Virus record (IMG/VR): IMGVR_UViG_3300031566_000287
Coordinates: 1 to 28,466 of that record
Origin: a virus
DNA length: 28,466 nt
Direction: 5' to 3' (one strand)
Below are positions 1-6,515 of the stretch, in pieces. The notes under the pieces were generated by a model. That model was not told the origin of the DNA. It searched no databases and saw nothing but the letters and a program-made list of their open reading frames with translations. Position 1 is the first letter of the stretch. Every line of letters starts with the position of its first letter. The position numbers and the translations under genes are program-made.

Positions 1-1120
1 CAATGTCTTTCCAATTAGATAGGTCAGCCGTGTTGATGTATTCCCTGATCCTCTTGACGATGCCCTCCAGGCTCTTGAACATCCCGGTCAGGGCCTGAAC
101 TGCCCCGGTCGAAAGGCCACTTTCTCCCTCTCCGGTCAGCGCTCCGAAAACGTCCTTGAGAAGTTTCTTCAACTCCTGGAAGAACCCCCCGCCGGCAGTT
201 CCTGCCACGGCCTGGAAGGCATCCTTCACCCGGTTTACCAGCAAGGTCATGGTGTTGCCGAGGGGCTGCTCGATCTTCTCGAAGGCTTCGAATCTCTTCA
301 GGACCTCCTCGGTGAAGGTCCCCATCTCCTTCCACTTGCGAACGTCGTCAGACGTAATACCGAGGGCCGTAGCGATGCGGGTCGTCTGGGGCCGGATGGT
401 CCCGGCGAGGAGGGACCGGATCTCCTCGGGCATCTGCTGACCAGGCATGGACAGCGCGGTGGCGGCCTGGGCGATGCGGCGGGACAGAATGCGGATCTGG
501 TCCAGTGTCATGCCGGCCTGGAGGCCCGGGGCGATGGCGACCTGCATGGCCTCGGCCATGGACTGGAAATCCCCGGTCGTGGCCAGAGCGTCTTTCTGGA
601 GGAGCTTCATCTGCCTCTGGCCGGCCTGCATTGCCAGGGGAAGACTCTGAGAGACGGACAGAACCTTCCCCTGGGCATCCGCAAACTTGCCCGTGGCCAG
701 GATGATCCCGGCCATGGCAATGGACCCCTCCTCCATGGCCTTGTTGAACCCGATGGCCGCCCGGGTGATCTGGTCGAAGCTCCTCTTCACCGCTCCCATG
801 GCCACGAAAAGGACCAAGTAGGTGAGGAACCTCCGGACCGTCCGGCCCAAGAAGCCCAGGCTGGTCGTGAGGTCGTCCACCCCGCGCTTCATGGAGGCTG
901 TCTGAGTCCTGGCGGCAGCAAGCCGAAGCCTCAGCTCAGAGACGGACCGGCTCAACCTCTCGATCCTCCGGGCGGCCGCGTCATTCGAGGAATTCATCCG
1001 GTTGGCGGTCTGAGCCATCAGAGACATGGCTCGCTGGGTCTGCGCCAGCCCTACCGCCAGAGCCTTCAATCCCTGAAGGTTGGCGGCAGTCGTGATCCGA
1101 TAGTTCAGGCCCCTGTCCAT
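1..1120 (-). CDS. Tail tape measure protein, N-terminal part (runs off window edge)
   Basis: Open on the minus strand from an ATG at 1120 to the window edge without a stop (about 373 codons visible). The start overlaps the upstream stop as TAATG and is preceded by GGGGGAGG six bases away. The protein begins with a helical, Arg/Ala-rich stretch (residues about 25-80, coiled-coil-like with MAQTANRM and RLSRSVSELRLRL), then a hydrophobic segment near residues 98-111, then long Ala/Gln/Met-rich helices. Tape measure proteins set tail length and are threaded through the tail tube. The assignment rests on this composition, on the large open frame, and on its place directly after the frameshifting tail chaperone pair and tube gene, which is where the family always sits. 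The C-terminal part, including any lytic domain, is outside the window. Confidence 0.85.
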   Translation of the reverse strand, partial: MDRGLNYRITTAANLQGLKALAVGLAQTQRAMSLMAQTANRMNSSNDAAARRIERLSRSVSELRLRLAAARTQTASMKRGVDDLTTSLGFLGRTVRRFLTYLVLFVAMGAVKRSFDQITRAAIGFNKAMEEGSIAMAGIILATGKFADAQGKVLSVSQSLPLAMQAGQRQMKLLQKDALATTGDFQSMAEAMQVAIAPGLQAGMTLDQIRILSRRIAQAATALSMPGQQMPEEIRSLLAGTIRPQTTRIATALGITSDDVRKWKEMGTFTEEVLKRFEAFEKIEQPLGNTMTLLVNRVKDAFQAVAGTAGGGFFQELKKLLKDVFGALTGEGESGLSTGAVQALTGMFKSLEGIVKRIREYINTADLSNWKDI

Positions 1121-1404
1121 TAAATGCCTCCCCCGAATTTCGCTAGGAATTCCTTCTCATCCGACTCGTCTTCCCCGCCCTCACTCAAGTGCTTCATCAG
1201 GTCCTTCCATCCCTTCTGGTCGGCCCCGTAGGCAGCCCGGGTCAGGATGGCGGTCATCCGATGCTTCCTCATCATCTCTCTGTCAAGGCTTCCGATCACC
1301 GAGTCGAACGACAAGAGATCCAGGTTCATCAGCCACTCCAGGTCCAAGCCGTTCATCGCGCCCCGGACCACGGAGTCTTGTAGGTCTAGCCAATAGTCTC
1401 GCTT
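1120..1404 (-). CDS. gpT-like -1 frame extension of the tail assembly chaperone
   Basis: This frame is one base back (-1) relative to the chaperone gene at 1386-1979. It stays open past the chaperone stop and ends in a TAA overlapping the tape measure start. It encodes about 93 residues after a likely slip, starting KRDYWLDLQDS and including DLEWLMNLDLLSFDSVIGSL. The only start candidate inside is a GTG at 1371 with no Shine-Dalgarno, so independent translation is unlikely. In lambda and most long-tailed phages, two proteins G and GT are made from this spot by -1 frameshifting and act as chaperones that load the tape measure protein. A fused product from 1979 to 1120 would be 290 aa. The exact slip point is uncertain. 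Confidence 0.7.
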   Translation of the reverse strand, partial: KRDYWLDLQDSVVRGAMNGLDLEWLMNLDLLSFDSVIGSLDREMMRKHRMTAILTRAAYGADQKGWKDLMKHLSEGGEDESDEKEFLAKFGGGI

Positions 1405-1979
1405 GGGGGCTCGGGCTCGGGCAGGGGCGCCTCTCCTCTTAGTCCCGCGAGACTTCTTTTCATCGCTTCCCCCGCCATCTCCGCAAAAGGGCCGAGCACC
1501 TTCTTGTTGGCCAGGGCGAGGCCGATCAGGAACTCCGTTGCAACGTCCAGCCCGAGGCCCTCCACGAAATTCCTGGCGTCTGCCCGGCTCGTGTCCCTGG
1601 GGAAGATGTCCCGCAGAGAGTCCACCAAGAGGATGCCGAAGATCATGGCGTTCTCCGGATCGAGCAAGGTGTTGATCGCATCCGAAACAGCGTTCGCCCT
1701 CTCCGTGGTCCGGAGGGAAGCCAGGTCCTTCGAGATCGCTTCCACCTTGATGTCCTGGTCCTCGATCTGGCCGGCCTTGAACTTGGACTTGGCCTGCTGG
1801 GCCTGGTCCCCGTCGTGCTTGGTCAGGATGATGGTGAGGGCCTTGGCGATGGGTTGCGCGACCGACCGGATGGCGAAGGCATGCTTGAGCGAGATGGGAT
1901 AGAAGTGCAAGGTCTCGCCCTGAATCTGGTGCTCGATGAACGACGGTGAAATGAACGACAATTTCTCTTTCCAGCTCAT
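1386..1979 (-). CDS. Tail assembly chaperone (gpG-like)
   Basis: A 197-aa protein starting MSWKEKLSFISP. The ATG at 1979 is preferred because GGAGGA lies four bases upstream; an in-frame TTG at 1991 would precede that ribosome site and is unlikely. The protein is acidic and mostly helical and ends in a Pro/Glu-rich tail (PLPEPEPPSE), which resembles a linker. It lies between the tail tube gene and the tape measure gene and overlaps a -1 frame extension, the defining context of gpG-type tail chaperones that hold the tape measure protein before tube assembly. No family signature could be checked by search, so the call rests on position, size and the frameshift arrangement. A rho-independent terminator lies immediately upstream, so expression is probably reduced relative to the tube gene. 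Confidence 0.75.
   Translation of the reverse strand: MSWKEKLSFISPSFIEHQIQGETLHFYPISLKHAFAIRSVAQPIAKALTIILTKHDGDQAQQAKSKFKAGQIEDQDIKVEAISKDLASLRTTERANAVSDAINTLLDPENAMIFGILLVDSLRDIFPRDTSRADARNFVEGLGLDVATEFLIGLALANKKVLGPFAEMAGEAMKRSLAGLRGEAPLPEPEPPSETIG
1404..1409 (-). other. Candidate -1 frameshift site, C-rich
   Basis: On the minus strand the zero frame reads GAG CCC CCA AGC here, giving five consecutive C residues before AAG. A proline tRNA on CCA could re-pair with CCC one base back, after which AAG CGA GAC TAT TGG is read in the gpT-like frame. It sits 16 bases before the zero-frame stop, as in lambda G/GT. It is not a strict X XXY YYZ heptamer, because the base before CCC is G. Confidence 0.4.
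1485..1491 (-). other. Candidate -1 slippery heptamer CCCTTTT
   Basis: The minus strand reads GGC CCT TTT GCG in the chaperone frame, which contains C CCT TTT, an exact X XXY YYZ slippery heptamer in the correct phase. The -1 frame is open from here to 1120. Slipping here would remove the last 33 residues of the chaperone and add a basic stretch before the gpT-like part. This site matches the heptamer rule better than the C-rich site at 1404-1409 but lies further from the stop. Confidence 0.45.
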
Positions 1980-1994
1980 GGGTTCCTCCAAGAC

Positions 1995-2039
1995 AAAAAG
2001 TGACCCGTGCCTGGATTTCCCCTTAACCAGGCACGGGTC
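1995..2039 (-). terminator. Rho-independent terminator after the tail tube gene
   Basis: A perfect 13-bp inverted repeat (2002-2014 with 2027-2039) with a 12-base loop. Read on the minus strand, the stem is followed by AC and five T residues (1999-1995). It lies 12 bases after the major tail protein stop and just before the Shine-Dalgarno of the chaperone gene. It would end or attenuate transcription after the highly expressed tube gene, giving less of the chaperone and tape measure proteins. Confidence 0.85.
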
Positions 2040-2051
2040 GAACTAGGGTAT

Positions 2052-2897
2052 TTACGCCTGGGACTCGTTGGTGACGATGGTGAGGGTCGGGCTCAGGGGG
2101 TCAGCCGTGGCATTGCGCTCGGCCAGACCGGAGAGCTGAAGAGTGGTCCAGTCGTCACCGATCAGGGCGAAGTCACCCTCGGCCGAGAGGCGGACCTGGT
2201 GGAAGGTGTATTCGGTCCACTTGTCGGTGTCCGCCGGGTTCTCCGAGACGAATCGGAGGCAGCCGACGATGGCGCTCTGAGAGGCGGCCTTCACGCGGGA
2301 GACCAAGGCGACTGCGGTGGAGTTGAGAGCAACGTCCACATCGTAGGAGCCGGCTTCCATGTCCCCGCCATCCACGACGAAAATACGACCGAGGGCCTCG
2401 TCCACCACGTAGTCCGTGGTCTCGACCATGGCCGAGCCTCCGGCGTTGGGGGTGATCGTCACTTCCCCAATGTCGTAGATGCGCGTGGCGGCGGTCTTGG
2501 TTGCGGCCGTGGCGCCCTCATAGAGATCATACCAGCGTCCCTGGTCGGTGACCACGAGGTTCCCGTTTCCGGTAATCGCGGCCCCACCGTTGTTGGTCCG
2601 GGTATCCGACTCACCGCTGAAGAAGAACGCCAGGTTCTCGAAGTTGATCTCGTCCAGCGTCAGCGAGACGTTGATCTTCTGGCTCACCACGACCTGGAGG
2701 TCGGTGAGCTTGAGACCTTCCCGGCTGGACATGTGATCCAGCTTCTCGGTCTCCATCGAGATGTTGAAGGCGGGGGCGTTGCCGAGGTCCCGGAAGGCCC
2801 CCGGAATGCCCGAAGTCAGTTCCGCGAAATAGACCTTCCCACGGCCGAGATTGTAGTCCTCGGTCCTGGGGAGCCCAGAAGTATTCCTGCCAGCCAT
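2052..2897 (-). CDS. Major tail tube protein
   Basis: A 281-aa protein with ATG at 2897 and GAGGAG seven bases upstream. The sequence is rich in beta-strand patterns, Thr, Gly and Asn, with almost no Cys. Segments such as NISMETEKLDHMSS near residues 45-58 and SQKINVSLTLDEI near residues 72-84 resemble the tube-protein pattern of phages whose tail tube protein checks subunit pairing across rings. The C-terminal half includes an extra region with a repeated IYDIGEV/RIFVVDG type layout. Its role is to form the tail tube by stacking hexameric rings. It follows the connector and terminator candidates and precedes the chaperone pair, the standard place. A strong terminator follows it, as expected for a high-copy structural gene. 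Confidence 0.8.
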   Translation of the reverse strand: MAGRNTSGLPRTEDYNLGRGKVYFAELTSGIPGAFRDLGNAPAFNISMETEKLDHMSSREGLKLTDLQVVVSQKINVSLTLDEINFENLAFFFSGESDTRTNNGGAAITGNGNLVVTDQGRWYDLYEGATAATKTAATRIYDIGEVTITPNAGGSAMVETTDYVVDEALGRIFVVDGGDMEAGSYDVDVALNSTAVALVSRVKAASQSAIVGCLRFVSENPADTDKWTEYTFHQVRLSAEGDFALIGDDWTTLQLSGLAERNATADPLSPTLTIVTNESQA

Positions 2898-2914
2898 TTG
2901 TTACTCCTCGTCCC

Positions 2915-3340
2915 TTAAGCCGGGGACAGTATTGCTTCGAATCGAAAAGATGCCGTGGACCCTTTTGCGGCCTGCTGCCTGGCGGGATGCTCGTATTCCG
3001 CTCCCACCAACCTCAGTGTGATCTGGCGCAGGCTATCTGTTCTCGGGATCAGGATCTGGGAGGCACACAGATCCTCTTCGAACCTTTCGAAAGTGACCGT
3101 CGTGTTGAACTCCACCACGAGCAGCCACTCCCAGTTCAGCCGCTCCTGCATCCGATCCCTTCTCTGTCGTATCGGAAGCCCGAAGGAGCTTGCGATCTCG
3201 AAGGCCAAGGCAGAGGAGGGGACCACAGAAGACTCCTCATCTACAGTCATGTCCCGACCCGAGTAGCTCACCGGGGGAAACACCCCGGCCAGGGCCGCAG
3301 AGGTCAGAGCACTATGGATCTGGGAGACGTAGGTGGCCAT
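2915..3340 (-). CDS. Putative tail terminator / tail completion protein
   Basis: A 141-aa protein starting MATYVSQIHSAL at an ATG that overlaps the previous stop as TAATG. The Shine-Dalgarno is poor (GAAAGC), so translation is probably coupled to the upstream gene. The size, the pattern of an N-terminal helix followed by beta strands (LVVEFNTTVTF, ITLRLVGAEYEH, STASFRFEAIL), and the position immediately before the tube gene match tail terminator proteins of the lambda gpU type, which cap the tail and join it to the head. I recognise no diagnostic motif, so the function is inferred mainly from gene order. Confidence 0.55.
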   Translation of the reverse strand: MATYVSQIHSALTSAALAGVFPPVSYSGRDMTVDEESSVVPSSALAFEIASSFGLPIRQRRDRMQERLNWEWLLVVEFNTTVTFERFEEDLCASQILIPRTDSLRQITLRLVGAEYEHPARQQAAKGSTASFRFEAILSPA

Positions 3341-3855
3341 TATTTGATGCTTTCGCCTGGACGGGTGGGCCTGTCCGGACCGATAGAGGAAAACTTGTTG
3401 GTGTAGGGGCCTACCAAGACCATCTTGGAAAGGCCGTCCAAGTGCTGGTTGATCTCTATGGTCAGGGCAGCCCGCAGGGCCTTCAGCTCGTCCATCCCAG
3501 CCTTGCGGAAAGCGGCTTCATCGTTGTAGGTTTCTCGGTTGCTGGCTCCAGCATCCATGAAGATCATCGGGAGCAGAAAGGTCAGCTCCAGCTTCACCAT
3601 GGCGATCTCGGCCAGCTCGGCCATCTCGCGGAAGTATTCGCTGTTTTCATCCGGGCTCGCGGGCGAGGAATCCTGGGTATACGCCTGGATCGCCTCGATC
3701 CTGGCCTGGCTGAGTCTCCTTCTGAAATGCAGACGGACCTTACGGATCGCCTGATCGAGCAGGGTATCAAAATCAGATCCTGACAGGGAGGAGGCGCCAG
3801 ACAGTCTCAGATTCGCTTTTAGCGTATCGACGTTCGCAATGAACAACGGACTCAT
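3340..3855 (-). CDS. Putative head-tail connector (adaptor) protein
   Basis: A 171-aa, mainly helical protein starting MSPLFIANVDTLKANL. The ATG at 3855 overlaps the upstream stop as ATGA and has GGAGG five bases before it; an in-frame ATG at 3867 is possible but less well placed. A long central helical region (EYFREMAELAEIAMVKLELTF) and a C-terminal pair of helices with a basic tail fit the size and style of head completion/adaptor proteins such as the gp6 or FII groups that sit under the portal. It lies between the capsid gene and the tail terminator candidate. There is no decisive motif; the call is by order and composition. Confidence 0.5.
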   Translation of the reverse strand: MSPLFIANVDTLKANLRLSGASSLSGSDFDTLLDQAIRKVRLHFRRRLSQARIEAIQAYTQDSSPASPDENSEYFREMAELAEIAMVKLELTFLLPMIFMDAGASNRETYNDEAAFRKAGMDELKALRAALTIEINQHLDGLSKMVLVGPYTNKFSSIGPDRPTRPGESIK

Positions 3856-4025
3856 TGGCCCCTCCATTCCCTGCTCAGGATCTGAATAGCTTCTTCCACG
3901 GTCCCCGGGAGGGGCGCACGGTAGTTCCGTTCCACGAGCAGGATATGCAGCTCCTGAAGGGTCTTCCCCTCCAGCTTGCTGGGATCCAACCCCCAGAACT
4001 TAGAAACTGCCGTGCGCTTCCTCAT
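3852..4025 (-). CDS. Small protein in the head gene cluster, unknown function
   Basis: A 57-aa protein beginning MRKRTAVSKFWGLDPSKLEG. AAGGAAGGGA lies just upstream of the ATG at 4025; longer versions of this frame run back into the capsid gene and are shadows. It contains a short basic N-terminus and two predicted helices (LQELHILLVERN, VEEAIQILSREW). It overlaps the next gene by four bases (ATGA). In lambda-like order this slot is held by the FI-type or other small head accessory proteins, but no similarity is visible, so the function is left open. Confidence 0.6.
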   Translation of the reverse strand: MRKRTAVSKFWGLDPSKLEGKTLQELHILLVERNYRAPLPGTVEEAIQILSREWRGQ

Positions 4026-4036
4026 GGGTCCCTTCC

Positions 4037-5074
4037 TTAGACGACTTTCAGGCTCACGCTCGCATCCGGCCTGCGGGGGACGCAGAGAGGACGGGAGTGG
4101 GCGAGAGCGATGAAGGCGCTGGGGTCCTTGGTGATCCAGCTCTTGGCGAAGATCTGGCCCTGGAACTTGCGCTCCTGGAGAGCATCGAAGTCCGGGATGG
4201 CCCCGTAGAGCCTGCCCCACTCCGCATCCGGAGAGGCGCACACCAGTTCCGCATAGTCGCTGCGGATCATCGAGGTCGCGGTCCCGTTGACGGAGATCTG
4301 GCGACCATACTCCCAGACCTGGACTCCGCAGAAGTCCCCGAGGAAGATCGCGCCCTGGGGGTTGAACTGGCCGGAAAGATTCACCCCGCCGGCCTGGATG
4401 CGCCGATTGTCGAGGAGAGTCGAGACCCGGGCGTTCTTGAGGAACTCATCGGCAGCGTTGCGGCCGAGGAGCATGTGGGTGGGAGACAGGCCCACTCCAT
4501 CACTCGTCAGGCGCTTCACAGCGTGGATGTCGGCCTCGGGGTTGCTGGTCGTGGACCACAGGGGGCTCACGGTGTAGGCATTGGCCGCGCTGCGGGGGAA
4601 GGTCACCTGGAAGACTTCCTGATCCGCAACCTCGTAGGAGATGGTCCCGAGCAGCGCCTGGGAAGCCTGAACTTCCTCGGTGTTCTCGATCTGGTCCTTC
4701 ATGTATTTCAGGTCCCGGGCGATGTGCCGGGTGAGGGCCGAGAGCTGGGCTCCGGCGTCGATGAAGATGCTGGTGCCGGCCCGGCGGGTGAACAGGAGTT
4801 CACTCGGGGTGAACGGCCGCTTGATGCGGATGTTGGGCATGGTGACCGTGGCGAAGGACTGCCCGAGGCCACCGACCATGAGAGCTTCCCCGTTCTTCTT
4901 CACGTAGGGGGCCGCCACGATCCCGCCGGTCAGGTAGGACAGCTCGGCGGTCTCGGTGCTGAGGGTCTGAACGTCGCTGAAGAGGAGGTTCTTCAGGAAG
5001 TTCTGGGGCCCCTTGATCTCGTTGATCAGGAGGGTCAGGGTGGTCCACTTCAGGGGATCAATCGTGTAAGCCAT
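4037..5074 (-). CDS. Major capsid protein (gpE-like)
   Basis: A 345-aa protein. The ATG at 5074 (MAYTIDPLKW) is chosen because GGAGGTGAGG precedes it; 17 extra N-terminal codons of the longer frame overlap the upstream gene. The protein has the length and layout of the lambda gpE/phage capsid E family: a long N-terminal arm ending near residue 40, TGGIVAAPYVKKNGEA near residues 50-65, a proline-punctuated IRIKRPFTPSELLF near residues 83-96, a long spine helix (IARDLKYMKDQIENTEEVQ, about residues 117-135), and a C-terminal domain including RIQAGGVNLSGQF and SDYAELVCASPDAEW. It forms the icosahedral shell. It follows a decoration-like gene and a protease/scaffold gene, exactly as in lambda C/Nu3-D-E. 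Confidence 0.88.
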   Translation of the reverse strand: MAYTIDPLKWTTLTLLINEIKGPQNFLKNLLFSDVQTLSTETAELSYLTGGIVAAPYVKKNGEALMVGGLGQSFATVTMPNIRIKRPFTPSELLFTRRAGTSIFIDAGAQLSALTRHIARDLKYMKDQIENTEEVQASQALLGTISYEVADQEVFQVTFPRSAANAYTVSPLWSTTSNPEADIHAVKRLTSDGVGLSPTHMLLGRNAADEFLKNARVSTLLDNRRIQAGGVNLSGQFNPQGAIFLGDFCGVQVWEYGRQISVNGTATSMIRSDYAELVCASPDAEWGRLYGAIPDFDALQERKFQGQIFAKSWITKDPSAFIALAHSRPLCVPRRPDASVSLKVV

Positions 5075-5076
5075 GA

Positions 5077-5478
5077 TTACCTCACCTCCGTCAGGCCGCG
5101 CACGATGAGGCCGCGAGCCAGGCACTGGGTCCGGAGAGCCTCACGCAGGTCGGCCGCGAGTTCCCCATCGGGAAGAACGATGTCAGCGTATTCGATCTGA
5201 CCTTTGACCATCACCTGGGCGATGACTTCCCCGGATCCGTCGAGCTGGACGGTATCGGGATAGATGAAACCCTTGATTTCGTCCACGTCCCCGGTTCCGG
5301 CTGCGGACCAGACCTTCCAGTTGAAAGCTGCCTCATCGAAGGCCACGGGGGTCCCCACGGCCAGCTCGGTCTCGGCAACGTCCGGAGAGAAGGTGCAAGG
5401 CAGCACTCGCTCCGGCTGAATCCTCGGGTAGGCATCGTAACTGCCCTGCCCGAACAGCTCGTTGGCGGCATAAGCCAT
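5077..5478 (-). CDS. Head decoration-like protein (gpD-like)
   Basis: A 133-aa beta-rich protein beginning MAYAANELFGQG, with GGGAGG upstream of its ATG at 5478. Central features are LAVGTPVAFDEAAFNW (residues about 39-54) and a repeated strand pattern ending in ADIVLPDG, which resemble the family of capsid-stabilising decoration proteins typified by lambda gpD. The position directly before the gpE-like capsid gene, with which it abuts by two bases, is the canonical position. It would trimerise on the expanded shell to reinforce it. Similarity is by pattern only, and an alternative is a general capsid accessory protein. Confidence 0.68.
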   Translation of the reverse strand: MAYAANELFGQGSYDAYPRIQPERVLPCTFSPDVAETELAVGTPVAFDEAAFNWKVWSAAGTGDVDEIKGFIYPDTVQLDGSGEVIAQVMVKGQIEYADIVLPDGELAADLREALRTQCLARGLIVRGLTEVR

Positions 5479-5480
5479 GA

Positions 5481-5867
5481 TTACTTGCCTCCCTTGTTCA
5501 TCAGCTCGATCACCTTCAGGGCCTCGGCGACTTCATCCGCCTCTTCCTTGCGAAGGTTCATCCCCGCATAGAACGAGGGGACGATGGACTCGGACTTGTC
5601 TTCCGTGCTCTGGTTCGAGATGCCCATGGACTTCTTCAGCTCCACCAGGTCCTTCTCGGCCTTCTCCGCACGCTCCTTGAGGTCCGTCTTCTCCTTGTCG
5701 AGAGCGGTCTTCTTTGCCTCGGCCTCGACCTTGGCACGCTCGACCAGATCGTCCTGGCGAGCCTTGACGAGGAACTCGACGGCCTTGGCCAGGGTCGCGC
5801 CCTGAGTCATCTGGGCCGCCAGACCATCCTGAAGGGACTTCAGGAGATCCCGGTCTTCCTTCTCCAT
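5481..5867 (-). CDS. Probable internally initiated scaffold protein
   Basis: Inside the protease gene an in-frame ATG at 5867 (residue 181, starting MEKEDRDLLKSL) is preceded by AAAGGAG (5877-5883) with a nine-base gap. It marks the exact boundary between the protease domain and the charged coiled-coil region. Initiation here would give a 128-aa scaffold protein, as lambda makes Nu3 from within gene C. This is inferred from the sequence signals; no protein data are available. Confidence 0.45.
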   Translation of the reverse strand: MEKEDRDLLKSLQDGLAAQMTQGATLAKAVEFLVKARQDDLVERAKVEAEAKKTALDKEKTDLKERAEKAEKDLVELKKSMGISNQSTEDKSESIVPSFYAGMNLRKEEADEVAEALKVIELMNKGGK

Positions 5868-6407
5868 CTTGTTCGACTCCTTTGGTTTACTGAACATTCT
5901 ACGGAGCCAACCCTGGCCCGCGTCTTCTTTCTCGGCCTCCCCGGCCAGAGAAACCCCATGCCAATCGCCGTCTCGATAGAGCTTCTGAAGGTTGGGGTCT
6001 TCCACCTTGATGATCATTCCCCAGGACCCCACGGGGCTCACCTTCTCACCAGATCGAGTCTGGAACCCCTCAAACCTCGGGTCCCCCTTCTGGACGATGA
6101 AGGTCTCGGCGACCCAGGCCCGGTCAGCTCCCAGGGCCTTCCCATCGTGCCGGAGGTCGATCTGTCCTCCTTCCTTCTGAAAGCTATAGGCCATCTCCTT
6201 CACTGTCTTTGCATCGGCGAATTCCCCGTCTGAGTCCAGGAGGTCTGGGACGTAGACCAGGGCGGTCAAGAGGCCCTCCGCGTCCATCTTGGAGAGCATC
6301 TCCACCTCGAAGGTCCCGTCCGCCTTGAACAAAACTGGAAGGCGGTTCTTCCCTGCGGGACACAGAGAGACCCACTTGATCTTCGGGTTCTTGAGCCTCT
6401 TGGCCAT
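5481..6407 (-). CDS. Prohead protease (XkdF-like) with C-terminal scaffold region
   Basis: A 308-aa protein; the ATG at 6407 (MAKRLKNPKIKW) follows GGGAGG, while the longer frame start at 6461 has none. Residues about 48-158 match the XkdF-type prohead serine protease layout: VYVPDLLDSDGEF, a His at residue 87 in IDLRHDGK, VGSWGMIIKV and GVSLAGEA with Ser153. Residues about 181-270 are highly charged and coiled-coil forming (KVEAEAKKTALDKEK, RAEKAEKDLVELKK), as in scaffolding proteins, and the C-terminus is a short helical segment of the type that contacts the shell. Such proteins cleave scaffold and capsid precursors in the procapsid. It is the first gene of the leftward head operon, and a probable internal start at 5867 would also make scaffold alone. 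Confidence 0.85.
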   Translation of the reverse strand: MAKRLKNPKIKWVSLCPAGKNRLPVLFKADGTFEVEMLSKMDAEGLLTALVYVPDLLDSDGEFADAKTVKEMAYSFQKEGGQIDLRHDGKALGADRAWVAETFIVQKGDPRFEGFQTRSGEKVSPVGSWGMIIKVEDPNLQKLYRDGDWHGVSLAGEAEKEDAGQGWLRRMFSKPKESNKMEKEDRDLLKSLQDGLAAQMTQGATLAKAVEFLVKARQDDLVERAKVEAEAKKTALDKEKTDLKERAEKAEKDLVELKKSMGISNQSTEDKSESIVPSFYAGMNLRKEEADEVAEALKVIELMNKGGK

Positions 6408-6515
6408 GAAAATTCCTCCCGTCCAGGATGTAGGGGTATCATGGACAGGATAGCACATCATCCTGGATGTGCGGTTAAAAAATTCTATTTGATGCCCGTA
6501 TCAAAAGGAAGTGCA
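6408..6515. promoter_or_regulatory. Divergent intergenic region between head operon and portal gene
   Basis: This 108-base region separates the leftward protease start (6407) from the rightward portal start (6516), so it should hold both promoters or an operator. It contains a nine-base inverted repeat (6422-6430 TCCAGGATG with 6459-6467 CATCCTGGA) and an A/T-rich stretch at 6475-6492 that could serve either direction. I see no convincing -35/-10 pair for a housekeeping sigma factor; a phage-specific factor or weak promoters are possible. The Shine-Dalgarno signals of both genes lie at its two ends. Confidence 0.4.

Noticed and set aside
2007-2918. Long open frames on the plus strand opposite the tail tube, capsid, polymerase, helicase and nuclease genes
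   Set aside because: They are mirror frames of strongly coded GC-rich genes. They lack ribosome sites and show the compositional bias of shadow frames, while the minus-strand products have clear motifs.
3852-4241. 129-aa version of the small head gene starting at 4241
   Set aside because: The first 72 residues are an out-of-frame reading of the capsid gene end. The ATG at 4025 with AAGGAAGGGA is the likely start.
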